Made by a program: the position numbers and the translations under genes. Of a DNA stretch of 14,695 nt, positions 7,265-14,557 are shown piece by piece (within the stretch, counting starts at the first letter, position 1; each line of letters begins with the position of its first letter). The notes under the pieces were generated by a model, which did not search any database, had not been told where the DNA came from, and saw only the letters and a program-made list of their open reading frames with translations. Origin of the DNA: UBA9676 sp035532275 (GTDB lineage Bacteria > Actinomycetota > Actinomycetes > Streptosporangiales > Streptosporangiaceae); NCBI GenBank assembly GCA_035532275.1, contig DATKRG010000283.1, positions 1 through 14,695 of the forward strand. The letters run 5' to 3'.

Positions 7265-8853
7265 AGGCCTATCTCATGTACCCCGAACGGGACTTCGACG
7301 CCGAGCAGCACTTCCCGCCCGGCGTGGAGGCGCTGACCCAGGACCTGGAGCTGAACACACTGCTGAACGCCATGGCGGGCGGAGACAGTCTCCTTTTCGA
7401 GGTGGCCAGCAAGGCCCTTCTGTGCGGCATGACGGACCCGGCGGCGATCACCTACCGCCAGCAGGTCTTGCGCGACTGCCTGGCACAGCCCGCAGTCGTG
7501 CGGGAGATCTACGCCATCGCAGTGCAGGCAGTCGCTGAGGAGAAACGCATCTGGTGGGGCATCGGGTCCAGATACCCGTCGGCGATCCTCAACCGCGCGG
7601 TGAATGTGATGAACCTCTTCGTTGCGGCGCTCAAGCGGCTGCGCGACCTCGCGGACTGCCACGCCCCAGACTTCAGTTCCGACGGGTTCACCAGGTTCTT
7701 CGCCATGATCGGGGCAGAGCTCGGCGACGACTACTTCGCGCTGGTCGCTGATCATCTGAAGCGGCTCAAGTTCCGGGACGGGGTCCTGGTCAGCGCCCGG
7801 CTCGGGGAAGGAAACACGGGCACCGGCTACGTGCTGCGCAGGCCCCGGCCCACCCGCCGCGGACTGGCTGACCTGGTGCCCATCGGGAACCGCTCCGCCT
7901 ATACCCTCACCATCAGCGACCGTGACGAGGCTGGCGCACGGGCTCTGGCCGAGCTGAGCGACCAGGGCATCAACCACGTCGCCAACGCCCTGGCCCAGTC
8001 AGCCGACCACATCCTCAGCTTTTTCCGCCTGCTGCGCACCGAGCTGGCGTTCTACATCGGAGCCCTGAACGCGCACGAACGGCTGGCCGCCAAAGGCGAG
8101 CCAACCTGCTTCCCCGTGCCGCTTCCCCCGGCCGAGGCCGCGTTCTCTGCGGCCGGCCTGTACGATCCGTGCCTTGCGCTCACTGTCAGCAGCAAGGTGA
8201 CCGGCAACGACATCAGCGCCGACAGCAAGCCGCTCGTAATGATCACCGGCGCCAACCAGGGCGGGAAGTCAACGTTCCTGCGCAGCGTCGGCCTGGCCCA
8301 GCTGATGATGCAGTCCGGGATGTACGTGGCCGCCACCGCGCTGAAAGCCAGCGCCTGCCAGGGCCTCTTCACCCACTACAAGCGGGAAGAAGACGCCACC
8401 ATGACCAGCGGCAAGCTGGACGAAGAGCTGGCCAGGATGAGCGACATCACCGGGCACATCACGCCAGGATCGATATTGCTGTGCAACGAGTCGTTCGCGT
8501 CCACCAACGAAAGAGAAGGCTCAGAGATCGCCCGCCAGGTCGTCCGCGCCGTGCTGGACGCCGGTATCCGGGTGTTCTTCGTCACTCACCTGCATGACCT
8601 CGCGCGGAGCTTCTACACCGAGCCCACCGCCGCCGCGCTTTTCCTGCGGGCGGAAAGGCAGCCCGACGGGCGGCGCACCTACCGGCTGGCCGTGGGAGAG
8701 CCCCTGCCGACCAGCCACGGCGAAGACGTATACCAGGACGTCTTCGCCGTGCTGCCGATGCCACATCATCCCCGCCGCCACATGGGAGCACCGGAGACGA
8801 TCCCCGCCCCTGAGGCGGACCGGACGCGCGTTCAGGACCCGGGGAGCCCGTAG
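7261..8853 (+). CDS. MutS-family ATPase, second paralogue (no mismatch-recognition domain)
   Basis: This 530-residue protein pairs with the preceding gene. The helical core (about 25-275) leads into a MutS-type ATPase: Walker A TGANQGGKST (329-338), signature TSGKLDEELARM (382-393), Walker B ILLCNE (405-410) followed by SFASTNEREGSE, and VTHLHDLA (441-448). Asn409 replaces the usual Walker B Asp, as in the first paralogue, but unlike that one it keeps the THxH motif. The two active sites are therefore not equivalent. No mismatch-recognition or Smr domain is visible. The start ATG overlaps the previous stop as ATGA. The last 30 residues (from about 500) are rich in Pro and His and look unconserved; the final 22 nt overlap the 3' end of the convergent enolase gene. 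Function is unknown; DNA or RNA branch binding by a MutS-like clamp is an inference. Confidence 0.9.
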   Translation: MKAYLMYPERDFDAEQHFPPGVEALTQDLELNTLLNAMAGGDSLLFEVASKALLCGMTDPAAITYRQQVLRDCLAQPAVVREIYAIAVQAVAEEKRIWWGIGSRYPSAILNRAVNVMNLFVAALKRLRDLADCHAPDFSSDGFTRFFAMIGAELGDDYFALVADHLKRLKFRDGVLVSARLGEGNTGTGYVLRRPRPTRRGLADLVPIGNRSAYTLTISDRDEAGARALAELSDQGINHVANALAQSADHILSFFRLLRTELAFYIGALNAHERLAAKGEPTCFPVPLPPAEAAFSAAGLYDPCLALTVSSKVTGNDISADSKPLVMITGANQGGKSTFLRSVGLAQLMMQSGMYVAATALKASACQGLFTHYKREEDATMTSGKLDEELARMSDITGHITPGSILLCNESFASTNEREGSEIARQVVRAVLDAGIRVFFVTHLHDLARSFYTEPTAAALFLRAERQPDGRRTYRLAVGEPLPTSHGEDVYQDVFAVLPMPHHPRRHMGAPETIPAPEADRTRVQDPGSP

Positions 8854-10130
8854 GGCAGGCCGGGCTGGGCGGCGGCGATTTCGAGCAGGCGGTTGTACTT
8901 GGCGACCCGCTCTCCCCGGGCGGGTGCGCCTGTCTTCAGCTCCCCGCATCCTGAGCCGGTGGCCAGATCGGCGATGAACGTATCGGTGGTCTCCCCCGAC
9001 CGGTGGGAGACGAACTGCGCGTAACCGCCGCGGCGGCAGGTCGCCATCGCTTCCAGGGTTTCGGTGACAGTGCCGATCTGGTTGACCTTGATCAGCGCTG
9101 CGTTCGCGACGCCGCGCCCGATGGCGTCAGCGATGATCGCCGGGTTGGTGACGAAGAGGTCATCGCCCACCAGCTGTACCCGCTCCCCCAGCCGTGCGGT
9201 CAGCTCCGCCCAGCCATCCCAGTCGTCTTCGGCCAGGCCGTCCTCGATCAGCCAGACCGGGAACTGCTGCGTGATCTCCGCGTACCGCTCGATCATCTCA
9301 CCGCTGGTCAGCTTCTGCCCGGCCACCTGGTAACGGCCGTCACCGCCACGGAACTCACTCGCTGCGGGATCCAGTGCGATGGCCACTCCGTCCCACCCGG
9401 CCACATACCCCGCATCACCGATCGCGGTGACCAGCAGCGAGAGGACCTCCTCCGGCTCGGCCAGCTGCGGAGCGAACCCTCCCTCATCGCCCAGGCCGGT
9501 CGCATGTCCCTTGCCCGTTAGCAGGCTCCGCAACGCGGCATACACCTCGGCGCCCGCGCGCACCGCTTCCGGGAACGACCCGGCGCCCAGCGGGGCGATC
9601 ATGAACTCCTGGAAGTCGAGTGGGTTCGGCGCGTGCACGCCGCCATTGATCACATTGAAGTGCGGCACCGGCAGCCGTGGTCCGACACCGGCCGGGGTGA
9701 GCCAGTCCCACAGCTCCCTGCCCTCGGCACGGGCAAGCGCGCGGGCGCACGCCATCGAGACGCCGACGATCGCGTTCGCGCCCAGCCGCGCCTTGTTCGG
9801 CGTACCGTCCAGCTCGATCAGTGCGGCGTCGATCTCGGCGAGGTCACGCCAGCTCTGGCCGCGTAGCCGGTCGGCGATTTCACCCTGGACCGAACCGACG
9901 GCCCCGAGCACGCCCAGTCCTCGGTAGCGGCTGGTGTCGCCATCGCGGCGCTCGACGGCCTCCTTGCTGCCGGTGGACGCCCCTGACGGCACCCCGGCCA
10001 CACCTGTGGTGCCGCCGGCGAACGTGACTGCGACCTGGAGGGTGGGCCTGCCACGGGAGTCGAGGATCTCCAGCGCACTCACGTCGGTGATCCCGTACTT
10101 TCCAGGGCCAGCGGCCGATGGCGTGGTCAT
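8832..10130 (-). CDS. eno: Enolase (phosphopyruvate hydratase), probably a second-type paralogue
   Basis: Enolase converts 2-phosphoglycerate to phosphoenolpyruvate in glycolysis. At 432 residues it has the normal length and all key residues are visible: the mobile loop PSGASTG (48-54), Glu216 in GDEGGFAP, Mg ligands Asp254 (ALDPAASEF), Glu296 (IEDG) and Asp323 (VGDDLF), the base Lys348 in LIKVNQIGT, and His376 in SHRSGET. It should therefore be active. It departs from most bacterial enolases at NGGVHAPNPLDFQEFM (usually HADN) and at GETTDTF (usually GETED). This, together with its place next to a MoxR operon rather than near the usual ftsB-like neighbours, suggests an accessory copy; that needs the rest of the genome. 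The ATG has a purine-rich AAGGAAGAAG 7 nt upstream. It lies 178 bp downstream of the leftward operon and may share its transcript. Confidence 0.95.
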   Translation of the reverse strand: MTTPSAAGPGKYGITDVSALEILDSRGRPTLQVAVTFAGGTTGVAGVPSGASTGSKEAVERRDGDTSRYRGLGVLGAVGSVQGEIADRLRGQSWRDLAEIDAALIELDGTPNKARLGANAIVGVSMACARALARAEGRELWDWLTPAGVGPRLPVPHFNVINGGVHAPNPLDFQEFMIAPLGAGSFPEAVRAGAEVYAALRSLLTGKGHATGLGDEGGFAPQLAEPEEVLSLLVTAIGDAGYVAGWDGVAIALDPAASEFRGGDGRYQVAGQKLTSGEMIERYAEITQQFPVWLIEDGLAEDDWDGWAELTARLGERVQLVGDDLFVTNPAIIADAIGRGVANAALIKVNQIGTVTETLEAMATCRRGGYAQFVSHRSGETTDTFIADLATGSGCGELKTGAPARGERVAKYNRLLEIAAAQPGLPYGLPGS

Positions 10131-10227
10131 TGATGTGCTTCTTCCTTCACCGGGGACAGGGCAGCACCGCCCATCGTCGCGGTATGCGGTGAGTCGCGGC
10201 GAGAGGCGAAGGTCACTGCCTGCGGAT

Positions 10228-10244
10228 GCCTGCGCCCGGCAGGC
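10228..10244 (-). terminator. GC-rich hairpin between the MoxR operon and enolase, possible weak terminator
   Basis: On the minus strand GCCTGC and GCAGGC form a 6-bp perfect stem with a 5-nt loop, 65 nt after the stop of the last membrane-protein gene. No run of U follows. It could end the upstream transcript or only stabilise its 3' end. The rest of the 178-bp gap (10131-10308) shows no convincing promoter; CATACC near 10190 is a weak -10 candidate without a -35. Confidence 0.3.
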
Positions 10245-10308
10245 CGAGGTCTCGTCGGATTTGCGGCAGTTCGGGGTCTGTTCCCGGCTGCTGAGGGACA
10301 GTCAGGTG

Positions 10309-10797
10309 CTAAACGGCTGCCACGAGCAGCGCCGCGCCGACGGCGGCGACTCCTGCCAGGACGAGCCACGGTGAGGCTGGCACCGTGGTCATCCCCGCGA
10401 TGGCGGTGACCAGGGCGGCGGCGAACCCGGCGGCCAGGACCTGGAGATGGCCACGAACCCACCGGAGCCTGCCGCTGGTGAGACCGGACTCGGCGGCGTC
10501 GAGGGCGAGCAGGTATGCCAGAACCAGCGTTCCGCTGGCGGCGGCCAGCGGGAGCGGCATGGTCCCGGCGGCGATGCCGATGCCGCTGGTCACCATCGCG
10601 GCGAGCGCAGCGAGAGTCCCGGCAGCCGGCCACCTGCCGGGCACGGCAGCGAGGAGACCGGCGGCACCGGCGATTGTCACCGGCCAGGCACCGGGCGCGG
10701 CGATCACCGGGACAGCGAGCATTACAGCGCCCACTACGGCAGCCCCGACCGACGTACGGCTCACTGGCCTGGCGCGGACCCGGATGAGGGCTCTCAC
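10309..10797 (-). CDS. Small integral membrane protein (about five helices), last gene of the MoxR/DUF58 operon
   Basis: The 162-residue product is almost entirely hydrophobic, with a short Arg-rich N-terminus (RALIRVRARPVSR) and about five predicted membrane segments: near 17-34, 38-54, 58-77, 82-100 and 120-160 (the last probably two). One polar stretch, near residues 101-118, separates the last segments. I do not recognise a family. The GTG start overlaps the TGA of the DUF58 gene as GTGA, and GGTGG lies 6 nt upstream, so it is translated together with DUF58. A small membrane partner in a MoxR/DUF58 operon could anchor or form part of the membrane complex, but this rests on position only. 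Confidence 0.75.
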   Translation of the reverse strand: MRALIRVRARPVSRTSVGAAVVGAVMLAVPVIAAPGAWPVTIAGAAGLLAAVPGRWPAAGTLAALAAMVTSGIGIAAGTMPLPLAAASGTLVLAYLLALDAAESGLTSGRLRWVRGHLQVLAAGFAAALVTAIAGMTTVPASPWLVLAGVAAVGAALLVAAV

Positions 10798-12131
10798 CGG
10801 GCACCACCCCGGACGCGTTGGCGGGCGAAACGGCCTAGGGCCACGTCGAGGCGTGCGCCAGTGTCCTCCCCCAGGTCGGAGGCGCGTGGTTCACCCGGCC
10901 AGCCGATCACCGGGATGCCCAGGGATTCGAGCCGGTACCGCAGTGCCTGCCGTTCCAGCCGCCACAGCCGTAGCGCCAGCCCGGGCACCGCAGAGCCCCG
11001 GGCCGGCGTGGGGAAGGTGGCGAGCACATCGGTGACGATGACGGCATGGCCGCGTTCCCGCAGGTCTATCGCGGCATCGATGGCCCGTTCGTCCAGCAGC
11101 GGCGAGAACATGACCACCAGCGCATCAGCAGGCAGCACTGCCGGTGGGATGCGGGCCATGTCCGGGGACACGTAGCTGTACAGGCTGCGGATATCGAGCA
11201 CGGATTCCACGATGCGGAAGAACTGCCGCTGACCGGCACCGGGCACAATCCAGCGCATCGGACCATACAGCGTGATCACCCCGACCCGGTCACCGGCGCG
11301 GGTGTAGGCGCGGGCGATCCCGGCCGCGCCGCGCACCGCACGGTCGAGGGTGGACTCCCCGGGCGGCCCGGTGTCGGTGACCGCGTCGATGACCGCGACG
11401 ATCTCCGCCGCGCGCTCGGCGGCGAACTGGTTTACGTGCAGCACGCCGCGGCGGCTGGTCACCTGCCAGTTGATCCGCCGCAGCCGGTCACCGGGGGCGA
11501 AGGGCCGCACCCCGGCGAATTCAGCGCCTTCCCCTGTGCGCCGGTCGACCTGATCACCGATGCGGCTGTGCAACTGCGCGGGCAAAGCCAGCTGGGTCAG
11601 TGACGGCGGGCGCGGGAAGACAGTGATCTCCCCCACGCTGACCGCCACTGTGCCGGCGAACAGCCCGCCTCGGCTGCGCACAGTGACCAGGACCCGGCCG
11701 GAATCCCATCGCCCCCATCGCTGCGCCCCCGCACGCCACTCCGCCTCGACGGAGCCGCTGCCACCGTGCACCCGGCCGCCCGGCCCGCCGCTGACCTCCA
11801 GTGCTGACGGCAGCATGAGATGGACACCGGCCGAGGCCGCCGGCCCACCGGGCTCGGCGCTCACCCCGATGATGACCTGCTCACCCTCGAAACAGCGGTC
11901 ACCGGATGACCGCACACTGACGTGGGCGGCGTAGCCGGGGCGGCGGGCCGCCAGCGCCAGTGCAGCCAGCATGGGCGCGGCAAGCACCAGGTAGCCCAGG
12001 CGGCCAAGGACCACGGCCGCTAGCAGCGGCAGCAAGGCGACGGTGACGAGTCGCCGGTAGTGGGCGGTCGGCGCCCAGGTGAGTTCCGGCTTCCTCACGG
12101 GAGGGACATCGTGGACGGGTGCGGCCATCAC
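10794..12131 (-). CDS. DUF58 domain-containing protein (membrane-anchored, vWA-like)
   Basis: This 445-residue protein has two N-terminal membrane helices (about 28-43 and 46-62), a beta-rich domain (about 68-175) and the DUF58 motif GAEFAGVRPFAPGDRLRRINW (202-222), followed by SRRGVLHVNQF. A von Willebrand factor A-like fold follows, with VAVIDA (245-250) at the place of the metal site. The usual DxSxS is not preserved, so metal-dependent adhesion is doubtful. DUF58 proteins accompany MoxR ATPases and are thought to act as substrate adaptors at the membrane. It may start at GTG 12131 (4-nt overlap with the MoxR stop, GGAG 8 nt upstream) or at ATG 12128. The downstream membrane-protein gene overlaps its stop by 4 nt. 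Confidence 0.92.
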   Translation of the reverse strand: MMAAPVHDVPPVRKPELTWAPTAHYRRLVTVALLPLLAAVVLGRLGYLVLAAPMLAALALAARRPGYAAHVSVRSSGDRCFEGEQVIIGVSAEPGGPAASAGVHLMLPSALEVSGGPGGRVHGGSGSVEAEWRAGAQRWGRWDSGRVLVTVRSRGGLFAGTVAVSVGEITVFPRPPSLTQLALPAQLHSRIGDQVDRRTGEGAEFAGVRPFAPGDRLRRINWQVTSRRGVLHVNQFAAERAAEIVAVIDAVTDTGPPGESTLDRAVRGAAGIARAYTRAGDRVGVITLYGPMRWIVPGAGQRQFFRIVESVLDIRSLYSYVSPDMARIPPAVLPADALVVMFSPLLDERAIDAAIDLRERGHAVIVTDVLATFPTPARGSAVPGLALRLWRLERQALRYRLESLGIPVIGWPGEPRASDLGEDTGARLDVALGRFARQRVRGGAR

Positions 12132-13105
12132 GGGGCAGGCTCCGGCGGTGCGGGGGGCCGGGTCGGGGGCGTTGGCACTTCTGCGAGCAGATTGGTGATG
12201 ATGTCCTCACCAGTGATGCTCCGCACCCATAGTTCTGGGCGGAGAACGAGCCGGTGGCCAAGCGCGGGAACGGCGACCGCCTTGACGTCCTCGGGTGTGA
12301 CATAGTCGCGGCCGTCCACCACGGCGTGGCCGCGCGCGAGGTCGGTGACAGCGATGCCGCCCCTGGGGCTCGCACCGACGCTGACCTGCGGGTTCTCGCG
12401 GGTTGCTGTCAGCAGCCGGATCACGTAGCTGAGCACGTCGTCGCCGACGTGCACGTGGTTCAGGCTTTCCCTGAGCTCCATCAGGCCCGCAGCGTTCACG
12501 ACCGCGCGCAGCGCAGGCGCCTGCCCTGCCCGTTCCAGCCGTTGCCGCAGCATCACCGCCTCCCGTTCGGGGGTCAGATAGCCGAGCCGGGTGCGGAGCA
12601 GGAACCGGTCGAGCTGTGCTTCGGGCAGCGGGTAGGTGCCCTCGTATTCGATCGGGTTGTCGGTGGCCAGCACGATGAACGGCTGTGGCAGCTGCCGGGT
12701 CTGGCCGTCCACGGTGACCTGCTGTTCGGCCATGGCCTCCAGCAGGGCGGCCTGCGTCTTGGGTGGGGTCCGGTTGATCTCGTCGGCGAGCAGCAGGTTG
12801 GTGAACACCGGCCCGGGCCGGAACACGATTTCCCCGGTCCGCTGGTCATACAGCGGCGCCCCGGTCACGTCGGCGGGCAGCAGGTCGGGGGTGAACTGGA
12901 TGCGGGTGAACTCCAGGCCGAGGACGTGGGCGAATGAGCGGGCCATCATGGTTTTCCCCAGCCCCGGCAGGTCTTCCAGCAGCACGTGCCCGCCGGCCAG
13001 GATGCCCAGCAGGACCAGGCGCAGCACCTCCCGCTTGCCGACGATCACGCGTTCGACCTCGTCGAGGATCTCCGCGCACCGTTTGGCCGTCTCGCTGATC
13101 GTCAC
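12128..13105 (-). CDS. MoxR-family AAA+ ATPase
   Basis: MoxR ATPases are chaperone-like AAA+ proteins that act with vWA/DUF58 proteins in maturation of membrane or secreted complexes. In these 325 residues Walker A is EDLPGLGKT (44-52), Walker B is LLLADEINR (104-112), sensor 1 is ATDNP (147-151) and the arginine-finger region is AQLDRFLL (163-170). FTPDLLPADVTGAPLYD (71-87) is the family segment just after Walker A. Length is normal. The C-terminal 20 residues are proline-rich (TPPTRPPAPPEPAP) and probably unstructured. The GTG start is favoured by GGAGG 4 nt upstream inside the previous gene and by its GTGA overlap with that gene's stop. Cytoplasmic ATPase of the operon; its partner is the DUF58 protein that follows. 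Confidence 0.95.
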   Translation of the reverse strand: MTISETAKRCAEILDEVERVIVGKREVLRLVLLGILAGGHVLLEDLPGLGKTMMARSFAHVLGLEFTRIQFTPDLLPADVTGAPLYDQRTGEIVFRPGPVFTNLLLADEINRTPPKTQAALLEAMAEQQVTVDGQTRQLPQPFIVLATDNPIEYEGTYPLPEAQLDRFLLRTRLGYLTPEREAVMLRQRLERAGQAPALRAVVNAAGLMELRESLNHVHVGDDVLSYVIRLLTATRENPQVSVGASPRGGIAVTDLARGHAVVDGRDYVTPEDVKAVAVPALGHRLVLRPELWVRSITGEDIITNLLAEVPTPPTRPPAPPEPAP

Positions 13106-13578
13106 AGGTCCTCCAGGCGGTCAACAATCCGGGCGAGGGTCTGTGCGCCGGGACCGGGCTCCCGGGAGTCATCGGACGCGGGCCGCGCACGGTCAAGCAG
13201 CGGCCACAGGTCCTCCCCGACCGCCTCCCGGGCAGCCCGGATGTCGCTGGTGATGTCCAGGCGGCGCCGGTCCGCGAGCAGCGCACCGAGCAGCCGGTAC
13301 AGCAGCGGCCTGGCCGTGTGGTCGAAGAGCCGTCTCGACATCCGCCCCTGGTCCAGGGCGGTTTCAATGCGCCGGTAGGCCGTGAACGCCGCGTTCGGAT
13401 GCTGCACCTGCCGCGTCGGTGATGGCCGGGAGACAGGCGCGGGAATCCGCAGCCGGGCCGCCAGCAGCCCTGCGGCAGCGGCCAGCGCCACCACCGCGAA
13501 CAGGCCCACCTGCCCGCCGACCGCATACCCGGCCGCGAGCAGGATCACCGCACCCAGCGAGATCACCACGACTGTCAT
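13102..13578 (-). CDS. Small membrane protein of the MoxR operon (two helices and cytoplasmic tail)
   Basis: These 158 residues start with two adjacent hydrophobic segments (about 2-20 and 23-44). A polar, Arg-rich domain follows (about 45-158) that includes YRRIETALDQGRMSRRLFDH and a helical stretch with LLYRLLGALLADRRRLD. I recognise no named domain with certainty, but proteins of this size and layout are common between DUF4129 and MoxR genes in actinobacteria. The ATG overlaps the DUF4129 stop (ATGA), and AGGTGG lies 3 nt upstream; its own stop overlaps the MoxR start (GTGA). The tail is likely cytoplasmic and could contact the MoxR ring. Confidence 0.8.
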   Translation of the reverse strand: MTVVVISLGAVILLAAGYAVGGQVGLFAVVALAAAAGLLAARLRIPAPVSRPSPTRQVQHPNAAFTAYRRIETALDQGRMSRRLFDHTARPLLYRLLGALLADRRRLDITSDIRAAREAVGEDLWPLLDRARPASDDSREPGPGAQTLARIVDRLEDL

Positions 13579-14480
13579 GAGCCACCTGCCAGGTCATGGC
13601 TGATGTCGTCCAGGGCAGACCTGGCTGCGTGCCGCTGGGCTTCGGCGACCTCGTGCGGGCTGAACCGCGCCTCCCGGAACAGCGCGGTGAGCCGCCGGGC
13701 CGCCGGCGTCCGGACGATCCCGCCCCCCACCGCGCGGCGCAGCAGTTCCTCCGGGGTATCGGCGAGCCGGCGCGGGGACCCGGCAGCAGCCAGCGCGTCC
13801 TCCATCGCCACGTAGCAAGCGATGATCGCCTCGCGGGCACCGGCCGTGGCGCCGAGCGCTGAGCTTCCCGCCGCTACCGCCACCGCCAGCGGGGAGCGCG
13901 CAGCGACCCGCGCATGCGGTGCCGCTGCTGCCCGCCGTCGGTGACGCAGCCACAGCAGGCTCACCGCCACAATCGTCACCGCCGCGACCGCAGCGAGCCA
14001 GAGGACAGCTGTCCCTGTCACCCCGGAAGACGGCACCGGGCCCCGCAGATGCGGCACGACCGGTACCAGGGGTGGCGGAGCCGCTCCCGGACGCCGGACG
14101 CCGTGCAGGCCACGGACCATCACAATCACAGCCGCAATGGGGAAGGCGAACAAGCCCAGCGCCGCGATCAGGGCGAGAGCCCGGGCCCACCACGGGCCGA
14201 CGCGCTCAGGAACACCAGCGGACTCATCCTCGCGGTGACGTTGGCGCCGCCTCGCCAGCATGACGAGCACACCAGCCAGGACGAGGCACCCGGCGGCGAC
14301 AACAATGACGCCGGCGACAACGGTCACCGGCCGGGCGGCAGTCAGCATCCCCCCGGTGGAAAGGTGAGCGACCTCGCGTGCCGCCGAACCCAGGGCGGCA
14401 AGCATCAGCAGCCCGACGACAGCGGCCAGGCGCGCTACCGGCCCACCGCGAGGAAAGCCGCCACGTCCGGCCGCTCGCAT
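13575..14480 (-). CDS. DUF4129 domain-containing membrane protein
   Basis: With the start at ATG 14480 the protein has 301 residues. Membrane segments lie near 16-34, 53-75, 101-122 and 157-177, then the C-terminal DUF4129 domain near 214-293: AREAIIACYVAMEDALAAAG, TPEELLRRAV and the helix RRLTALFREARFSPHEVAEA. DUF4129 is also found at the C-terminus of TgpA-type transglutaminases and commonly occurs in MoxR/DUF58 operons. I chose ATG 14480 because GGAGG lies 4 nt upstream and a signal-anchor-like N-terminus follows. An in-frame GTG at 14561 would add 27 polar Pro/Ala-rich residues. It lacks a ribosome site but overlaps the upstream stop as GTGA, like the other junctions of this operon, so it remains possible. 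No transglutaminase gene is visible in the window. Confidence 0.87.
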   Translation of the reverse strand: MRAAGRGGFPRGGPVARLAAVVGLLMLAALGSAAREVAHLSTGGMLTAARPVTVVAGVIVVAAGCLVLAGVLVMLARRRQRHREDESAGVPERVGPWWARALALIAALGLFAFPIAAVIVMVRGLHGVRRPGAAPPPLVPVVPHLRGPVPSSGVTGTAVLWLAAVAAVTIVAVSLLWLRHRRRAAAAPHARVAARSPLAVAVAAGSSALGATAGAREAIIACYVAMEDALAAAGSPRRLADTPEELLRRAVGGGIVRTPAARRLTALFREARFSPHEVAEAQRHAARSALDDISHDLAGGS

Positions 14481-14557
14481 CTGGCCTCCCGCCTGTGTTG
14501 CACAGGGACCGTTGGCGGCCGGCGCCGCGGTTGACGGCGGGCCCCACCGCCGTGCAC

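Noticed and set aside
5732..8853. Calling the two MutS-like genes mutS mismatch repair genes
   Set aside because: Both lack the mismatch-recognition domain with Phe-x-Glu, are some 300 residues shorter than MutS1, have Asn in Walker B and sit with a dynamin-like gene. Only the core and ATPase are shared.
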